The translations under genes were made by a program, and so were the position numbers. From positions 1 through 53,975 of the forward strand of contig JAVBTI010000006.1 in assembly GCA_031556255.1 (NCBI GenBank): a DNA stretch of 53,975 nucleotides. Direction: 5' to 3'. The notes beneath the pieces were generated by a model. It did no database searches. It saw only the letters and a program-made list of their open reading frames with translations, and was not told where the DNA came from. Positions 49,120 to 53,975 of the stretch are shown here, one piece after another; the first letter of the stretch is position 1, and every line of letters begins with the position of its first letter. The DNA is from JAIRQX01 sp031556255 (GTDB lineage Bacteria; Chrysiogenota; Deferribacteres; Deferribacterales; JAISNW01).

Positions 49120-49950
49120 TCATATATTTCCCAGATAAACGTGTTTGAGATATTTATCCGCAATATCTTTCATGGCGTTCAGCCTGTTTTTTGGCGTGGG
49201 GACGCGGTCTGCCATTTTGTAGTGTGGAAAAAAGCGCGACAGGTGCAGCGGTATTTCGTTATCTATTTCGGAAAGCCAGCGGCACTCTGCTTCCATCTCC
49301 TCATCGCTGTCGTTCAGCCCTTCAATTACAAGGGTTGTGACCTCCAGGTGTATTCTTCCGGCGGCAGTGCGGATGCTGTTTTTTACGGTTTCAATGTCAC
49401 CCCCGGCATTGCGGTAAAAAACTGGGGAGAAGCTTTTCAGATCTATATTTGCCGCGTCTATACGCTCCAATAGCCGGATGAGCGGTTTTTCATTTATCAT
49501 GCCGTTTGTAACAAGCACATTTTTTAACCCTTCGGCTTTTGCAAGCTCTGCGCAGTCGTAAACGTACTCGTAATTTACCAGCGGTTCGTTATATGTGTAC
49601 GCTATGCCGATATTGCCGTTTTTGCGAAGATTTACGGCTTCCTGGACCAGCCTGTCCGGCGGACAGGGCACCAGACTGAGGTGGGAGCCGTCGGACACCG
49701 CTATATGCCAGTTCTGGCAGAAGGCGCAGCGCATGTTGCAGCCGTAGCTACCTGCGGAAAGGATCATGCTGCCGGGGTGAAATCTGGCGAGAGGCTTTTT
49801 CTCGATCGGATCCAGCGCGAGGGATGTCAGAAGCCCGTATGCGGAACTGATGATCTTCCCCCTCTCGTTGGTTCTGACATGGCAGATACCCCGTTTTCCC
49901 TCCGCTATGCTGCAAAGGTGCGGGCACAGATCGCAAATTACCCTGTTCAT
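49120..49950 (-). CDS. amrS: AmmeMemoRadiSam system radical SAM enzyme
   Basis: A 276-residue radical SAM protein with N-terminal cysteines (CDLCPHLC, RGICHVR), the cluster motif C-NMR-C-AF-C in SYGCNMRCAFCQNWHIA and IGIAYTYNEPLVNYEYVYD. This family always travels with Memo-like and AMMECR1-like proteins, as here. The reaction is unknown. Its ATG overlaps the stop of the partner gene by four bases, so the two are coupled. The human homologues of the partners (MEMO1, AMMECR1) point to a conserved but unexplained pathway. Confidence 0.9.
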   Translation of the reverse strand: MNRVICDLCPHLCSIAEGKRGICHVRTNERGKIISSAYGLLTSLALDPIEKKPLARFHPGSMILSAGSYGCNMRCAFCQNWHIAVSDGSHLSLVPCPPDRLVQEAVNLRKNGNIGIAYTYNEPLVNYEYVYDCAELAKAEGLKNVLVTNGMINEKPLIRLLERIDAANIDLKSFSPVFYRNAGGDIETVKNSIRTAAGRIHLEVTTLVIEGLNDSDEEMEAECRWLSEIDNEIPLHLSRFFPHYKMADRVPTPKNRLNAMKDIADKYLKHVYLGNI

Positions 49951-51329
49951 GTGTGTCTGATTACCTCAAACCGTTGTAATGTATATTTATCGCCGGGTTT
50001 TATTCCCGCTTTTTGCATAGCTATCTCCAACTGCTTTTCCGCTGTCGCCACCCCCTCCAGGTTGGGGAGGAGGAGGCCGCGTTTGTAGCCGCAGGTCACT
50101 ATCACCCCGTAATTTTTGGGGTCAAGGCCGTCGAAATCAGTGTCCTCCGGGGCAGCCAGAATATCCACGCTGTAGGTGAGGAGGGGCAGCTCATCCGCCT
50201 CCACCGGGTTGAATCGGGGGTCTTCGGCCACGGCGGAACGTGCATTGCGTATGATCTCCTCTGCTATGCCGTCTGTCACCGGCGCTATAGTACCTATACA
50301 GCCGCGCAATATCCCCCGTTTTTTACATGATACGAACACGCCTGCCCTGCGGGATACCATTTCCGCCGGCAGCCCTCCGGGGAGAGGCAGGCTGGTGCCT
50401 GTTTTCACGTAATGTTCCGCTGCGCGCCTGGCCAGGCGGACGTATTCGTCTTCTTCCTCTCTTGCTTCCGCTACCTTTTTTTTATTTGCGTCTTCGTAGC
50501 GGAGGTCAAAACGCCGGCCGAGGTCCTCGCCGGTTATGTCAAAGGCGCATACGGCGTATCCCACGCCGAAGGTGCCTTCATAGGAAAGAAGGCGGGGGGA
50601 CACCGCCTTGCCGTCCAGCGCACCCGCCATTATAATGAAAGAACGCAGTCCGCATTCGCCCGCTGCTTCCGAAAGTTCAGGGTCGAGACGCATGAGTTTC
50701 ATAAAATCCCCCTCTGAAACCGCTTCCGTCAGCTCTCTGTCGAACTCCGGGCCTTCAGGCGCAAAGCCGTAGGGGCCGCTCTCCTTGAGTCTGTGCGAAA
50801 GATCGCCGCTGGCGATGAATACCACGCGCCTGCCGAGTTCGTCCGCCGTTTTGGCTATAGTTTTACCGAACCGGTAATGTTCCAGCGGGTCAAGGCCGGA
50901 AACCCCCGCCCGCACAAGTTTATAACCGGCATACTCTTTGTTCAGAAAGTAGAGGGGGATAAGTACGCCGTGGTCGATGGATTTCTCCTTTTCACCATAT
51001 GTTCCGGCGGGTATGCCTGCCAGAGAGGCATTTTTATCAAGGTTTTTGACAAATTCGGTGTCATATTCCACGAAGATCTCCACCCCGTGCGCCCCGAACC
51101 GTGATAGATCCCCCTTCGCACCGGCGCCGGGGGAGATGTGTATATAGTCGGTATAAGCTACGGTGTGGGGAGAGGTTATCACAATAGTATCCGGCTTCAG
51201 CGCGGCTATTTCCGCGGCAATGTCGGCGAACGCGTCTGCGGTTCGTTGTATCTCTCTTTCCTCCCCTTTGCCCACTTCGGGGATGACAATAGGTGGGTGG
51301 GGAGTTATGTATGCGGCGATGATCGGCAT
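49947..51329 (-). CDS. LigB/Memo-like domain fused to AMMECR1 domain (AmmeMemoRadiSam proteins B and A)
   Basis: A 460-residue fusion. Residues 1 to about 265 match the class III extradiol-dioxygenase/Memo-like fold (AYITPHPPIVIPEVGKGEE, SPHTVAYTDYIHISPG, KSIDHGVLIPLYF, FIASGDLSHRL, GECGLRSFIIMAGALDG). Residues about 290-455 are an AMMECR1 domain (GVFVSCKKRGILRGCIGTI, YGVIVTCGYKRGLLLPNLEG). Fusions of this kind exist in Firmicutes and other anaerobes. AAGGAGG precedes the ATG. With the radical SAM gene it forms a full three-component AmmeMemoRadiSam set. Function unknown; a redox or radical chemistry on a small molecule is only a guess. Confidence 0.9.
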   Translation of the reverse strand: MPIIAAYITPHPPIVIPEVGKGEEREIQRTADAFADIAAEIAALKPDTIVITSPHTVAYTDYIHISPGAGAKGDLSRFGAHGVEIFVEYDTEFVKNLDKNASLAGIPAGTYGEKEKSIDHGVLIPLYFLNKEYAGYKLVRAGVSGLDPLEHYRFGKTIAKTADELGRRVVFIASGDLSHRLKESGPYGFAPEGPEFDRELTEAVSEGDFMKLMRLDPELSEAAGECGLRSFIIMAGALDGKAVSPRLLSYEGTFGVGYAVCAFDITGEDLGRRFDLRYEDANKKKVAEAREEEDEYVRLARRAAEHYVKTGTSLPLPGGLPAEMVSRRAGVFVSCKKRGILRGCIGTIAPVTDGIAEEIIRNARSAVAEDPRFNPVEADELPLLTYSVDILAAPEDTDFDGLDPKNYGVIVTCGYKRGLLLPNLEGVATAEKQLEIAMQKAGIKPGDKYTLQRFEVIRHT

Positions 51330-51663
51330 ATGCGCCTCCTTGTATTAAGTATAGCATGGGATCTTTATTTATGGAAGGTGGCGGATTTGCGGATGCCCGA
51401 TGTCGGCACACGGCTTTGGATGGGCGGGGTCACTGCCGTACACGTGCGGCGAACTTTCCAGTACGACCATTATCATATGTTTCATGTTTTTTATCAATAT
51501 TAGCACACTTTCCCATTTATACAACCATCTAAAATTATGTATTTTGGCATATTTACACATATTTACGATAATGTATTGTTAAGATCTTTTTTGTTGACAT
51601 AAATATATAAAGATATTAACTTTATAATAAAATAATATATTTTAAGAACAGGGGGATTATGTT
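51330..51663. promoter_or_regulatory. Divergent intergenic region before the MACPF gene
   Basis: The left 150 bases are GC-rich, with a GCCG/CGGC hairpin near 51433. The right half is very AT-rich. It holds a perfect TTGACA at 51594-51599, but the best TATAAT (51623-51628) is 23 bases away; at 17 bases the sequence is TAACTT. A direct repeat CATATTTAC occurs at 51548-51556 and 51558-51566. No gene is visible. Confidence 0.4.
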
Positions 51664-53139
51664 ATGAGAAAAATTCTGATTACAGTCTGGTTTGGGCTGA
51701 TGTTCGCGCTGGGGGCCTGCGGTTCCGACAGCGGCTCCGGCGGCGGCTCTGGAGGAAGTGCCGGTGTATCGGACGATAAGCTGCGAGTTATCGTCGGGAG
51801 GGGGTACGATATAAGCGACAGGTATGCAGATTCCACCAGAATTAAAAAGACCGTTCTCGATTTCGACAAAATGAAGCAGGCTGGGGTTATAGTTCGTGAC
51901 AGCAACCTCAGATCTGCAACTTTTGAAACTGTTGAAGGAGCCACAGTCAGGGAGTACCAGAATGAACTGGCAGTCAAGACCAGCGTTTCGGCAAAGGCGG
52001 GGATTGCCGGTGCGTCATTCGAAAGTGAAGTGGGAGCGAGCTTTGGCATGACGAGAGCCCAGAACAGTTCGTACGCGTTTGCCACCAGCACTTCAAGGAT
52101 TGTGAAAGATGCATATTTTGTGGAATACCGCACCGACCCCGCGAAGCTTCGCCAGTATCTGTCCGCTTCGTTTCTGAGCGATCTTGAAACGAAAACTCCG
52201 GCGGCCATTATCAGCGAGTACGGCACTGAAGTAATGCTTGGCTGCGTTTGGGGTGCCCGTCTGGATTACCACTTCAGCGCAAGGAAAAAGGGTGATTCCT
52301 CAACATACTCCATAGGTGCCTACGCCAAGGCCAAGGCTGAGGTATCTTTGCAGGGGATCACCGCGGGGGGCGGCACTTCCAGCGAGGTCGACACAAAGTA
52401 CAGCAGTTCTTTTGAAACCACAGACATATCCATAAAGACGGTGGCCGTGGGCGGCCTGCCGGAGTTGGCCCGCAGCGTGCAGGACAAGCAGGAATATGAC
52501 GCGTGGATTAATTCCATAGACGGCAACGAGGTATGGAGCGATTACTATCCGAACAGCCTTGTGCCTATATACGAATTCATCGACAACACCACCGACAAGG
52601 ATCTGTATGATGCGCTTAAGGCCGCATACGAGACCTACCTTCAGGGCAAAGTGATCAATGTCAGCAGCGGCAAAACGGACGCCACTACAAATGAACAGTT
52701 TATCGTGCAGGGCGAGGCAAGACGTGTCTCCGGCGGCGATGATGATATAGACTCACAAAATAACAATGATACTGAATATACCATCACGGTTGAGCTTTCC
52801 ACGGTAAACAACGATTCGAGCATTCAGGCGAAAATTACCTACACTGTGACGGAACTGAAAGGCGACAACACCAAGCTCAGGCTTGGCGAGAACCCCGAGA
52901 GGCCGGAGCAGGGCGTCAAGGTGATAGGCGTCAACAAAAGCAATGTTGCCATCAACTTATATCCAATGACCTGGACGCATACCGGCAGAGTTCGGGGCGA
53001 GGTTCACGGCTTTATCACCCCTAACCCTTATCCGCCTATACCCTTCCTGCATGATCTGCAGATCTCTATAGACGGCCGCGGGGACGATGAAGACAATATA
53101 GGCATAAAAGGGTACTTAAAGATACCGTACTCTTACTGA
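51664..53139 (+). CDS. MACPF-domain lipoprotein
   Basis: A 491-residue protein. The signal peptide ends in the lipobox LGAC, followed by a Gly/Ser-rich tether (residues 20-35). The N-terminal VIVGRGYDISDRYAD and the central ISEYGTEVMLGCVWGARLDY (about residues 182-201) match the membrane-attack-complex/perforin pattern Y-G-T-x-V...G-G-x-L/Y, though the usual histidine of GTH is glutamate. Alternating small-residue stretches (SVSAKAGIAGASFESEVGAS, KAEVSLQGITAGGGTSSEVD) would fit the membrane-inserting segments. The C-terminal 130 residues look like a separate beta-sandwich domain (ITVELSTVNNDSSIQ to SIDGRGDDEDN). MACPF proteins form pores, as in complement and Bacteroides antibacterial BSAPs. 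AGGGGG precedes the ATG. Confidence 0.8.
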   Translation: MRKILITVWFGLMFALGACGSDSGSGGGSGGSAGVSDDKLRVIVGRGYDISDRYADSTRIKKTVLDFDKMKQAGVIVRDSNLRSATFETVEGATVREYQNELAVKTSVSAKAGIAGASFESEVGASFGMTRAQNSSYAFATSTSRIVKDAYFVEYRTDPAKLRQYLSASFLSDLETKTPAAIISEYGTEVMLGCVWGARLDYHFSARKKGDSSTYSIGAYAKAKAEVSLQGITAGGGTSSEVDTKYSSSFETTDISIKTVAVGGLPELARSVQDKQEYDAWINSIDGNEVWSDYYPNSLVPIYEFIDNTTDKDLYDALKAAYETYLQGKVINVSSGKTDATTNEQFIVQGEARRVSGGDDDIDSQNNNDTEYTITVELSTVNNDSSIQAKITYTVTELKGDNTKLRLGENPERPEQGVKVIGVNKSNVAINLYPMTWTHTGRVRGEVHGFITPNPYPPIPFLHDLQISIDGRGDDEDNIGIKGYLKIPYSY

Positions 53140-53149
53140 TCCTAAAAGA

Positions 53150-53177
53150 AATCCCCATGCCGCAAGGCATGGGGATT
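53150..53177. terminator. Bidirectional terminator between the MACPF gene and torD
   Basis: A perfect 12-bp stem (53150-53161 with 53166-53177) around the GNRA-type tetraloop GCAA. On the minus strand it is followed by TTCTTTT, so it best serves the torD operon. Confidence 0.8.
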
Positions 53178-53200
53178 ATCAGCGAGTGAGGAAGAGTTAT

Positions 53201-53881
53201 TTATATTATGTTGACGGCTTCCCCGGCCAATTCACCGGTGAAGGCCGTGTCGGCATGCACGAAACCAGCGGTAAGATACGTCACAGCCAGGTAGAGCGGG
53301 TCGTCCGTGAGTTTTTCCATATGCTCTTTCAATGGTTCCACCCACTTATCAGTATGCTCCGCCAGAAATCGCGCCTGTGTTTCAATTTTTTTACGGACCC
53401 CGTCTTTATCGCCGTTGTTCAGATATTCCGCCGTCTGTTTGCTCAGGAGCGCCAGAAAGTGCATCTCGGCGGCGATATGATCCTCAGGCTCCTTAAAATC
53501 CTCTGCCTTGCCGATCCCTTCACCTACAAATGTTTCCAGCACTTTGTCCCACTCGTCCTGCATGACCAGACCGGAGCCGCTGAGGTACACAGACTCGTGG
53601 GGCGTGACCGCCCGCACATCGGAGGCTGCATTGTTCACCAGGAAGATGCCGGCAAACTTTTTCGCGTACGCGTCTTCATCTATCTTCCCCGGTGCTTCCT
53701 TCAGCAACCGTGCGCCTTCACGCAGAGCAGGTTCCCCGGTTTCATCAGCCATGCTTTCAAAAACCGGGGTGAAACTTTTCAGCCGCGCCAGCCAGGCATT
53801 TGTAGGTTCTTTATACCATGCCGCCGCCAGGACGCGGTACAGGTTGGCCCGCAAGCCCAGGTAATCTTTCAGCGCATCCAT
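53201..53881 (-). CDS. TorD/DmsD family molybdoenzyme chaperone
   Basis: A 226-residue helical chaperone that holds Tat-exported molybdoenzymes until cofactor is inserted. The TorD signature is visible as EPEDHIAAEMHFLALLSKQ near residue 130, with YLSGSGLVMQDEW upstream in place of the usual SVY-type segment. It starts two bases after the stop of another minus-strand gene. Clients could be the gene cut by the window edge or the molybdopterin oxidoreductase at 28201-30702. Confidence 0.88.
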   Translation of the reverse strand: MDALKDYLGLRANLYRVLAAAWYKEPTNAWLARLKSFTPVFESMADETGEPALREGARLLKEAPGKIDEDAYAKKFAGIFLVNNAASDVRAVTPHESVYLSGSGLVMQDEWDKVLETFVGEGIGKAEDFKEPEDHIAAEMHFLALLSKQTAEYLNNGDKDGVRKKIETQARFLAEHTDKWVEPLKEHMEKLTDDPLYLAVTYLTAGFVHADTAFTGELAGEAVNII

Positions 53882-53883
53882 GG

Positions 53884-53975
53884 CTATTTCCTTTTGAAGA
53901 TCACGTTAGGTTTGGTCGAAGCGATCCCAAGATTAGGCACTGCACTGTCGGCAAACTCATCAAGTTTGTCCGTAT
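53884..53975 (-). CDS. C-terminal fragment of a gene cut by the window edge
   Basis: The last 30 codons are visible, ending in NLGIASTKPNVIFKRK and TAG at 53886-53884, two bases before torD. The ending (NLG followed by PNV and a basic tail) resembles iron-sulfur subunits of molybdoenzymes, and the torD neighbour supports that, but it is too short to assign. Confidence 0.5.
   Translation of the reverse strand, partial: TDKLDEFADSAVPNLGIASTKPNVIFKRK

Noticed and set aside
1..53975. tRNA, rRNA and CRISPR arrays
   Set aside because: I looked for T-loop motifs, rRNA signatures and regularly spaced direct repeats and saw none. GTTCAATCC in the palindrome at 40438 resembles a T-loop but lacks the rest of a tRNA.

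Overview
The window reads as chromosomal DNA of a Gram-negative, anaerobically respiring bacterium. The evidence is lipoproteins, Tat-exported redox enzymes, multihaem cytochrome, a molybdopterin oxidoreductase with its TorD-type chaperone, menaquinone made by the futalosine route (mqnC), and a FapA/DUF342 protein. My best guess is a Deferribacterota, Chrysiogenota or Desulfobacterota-like lineage. That is inference from gene content only: there is no rRNA or tRNA in the window to settle it. Base composition looks moderately GC-rich, with a few AT-rich gaps; I did not compute it.

Layout. 1-4600 is accessory: a small hypothetical gene, a sugar O-acetyltransferase, then on the minus strand a TetR regulator, a Tat-exported FAD reductase of the fumarate/urocanate reductase superfamily and its small multihaem lipoprotein cytochrome. 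4662-5891 is a secreted protein of unknown function. 6082-10880 is a purine block (purS, purQ, purL, purF) followed by terC. 11839-18812 is the classic yceD-rpmF-plsX-fabH-fabD-fabG-acpP-fabF-rnc fatty-acid/phospholipid block. 18873-26152 carries an Elp3-like radical SAM gene, rsmD, coaD, a TPR protein, pbpC, a haem-c sensor histidine kinase and a pseudouridine synthase. 26232-33072 is all minus strand: glycosyltransferase and Lrp gene, a molybdopterin oxidoreductase plus its Fe-S subunit, a MocR-type and a Crp-type regulator. 33187-40392 is mqnC, fapA, uvrA and an amidase. 40607-48896 is a DUF115 protein, yebC, ruvC, ruvA, ruvB, two paralogous envelope proteins and uvrC. 48906-51329 (minus) holds a tiny lipoprotein and an AmmeMemoRadiSam pair. 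51664-53139 is a MACPF-domain lipoprotein. A torD gene and the tail of a second redox gene close the window.

What stands out. (1) Two homologous intergenic arrays of tandem hairpins, upstream of purS and of ruvC. Their stems differ in sequence but stay paired, while nearly all hexaloops read A-N-G-G-A-N. That is the pattern of CsrA/RsmA-binding or TwoAYGGAY-type RNA. (2) A PurF whose glutaminase domain has lost the N-terminal cysteine nucleophile and other glutamine-site residues, while the phosphoribosyltransferase site and Fe-S ligands are intact. (3) A MocR regulator without the PLP lysine. (4) A bacterial MACPF lipoprotein. (5) A family of 115-160-base imperfect palindromes between genes, two of which have compensating changes in their outer stems. 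(6) Several genes whose -10 box lies so close to the start codon that their mRNAs should be leaderless. (7) A flavin reductase/cytochrome pair with an unusual active-site region and a perfect palindromic candidate operator beside its TetR gene.
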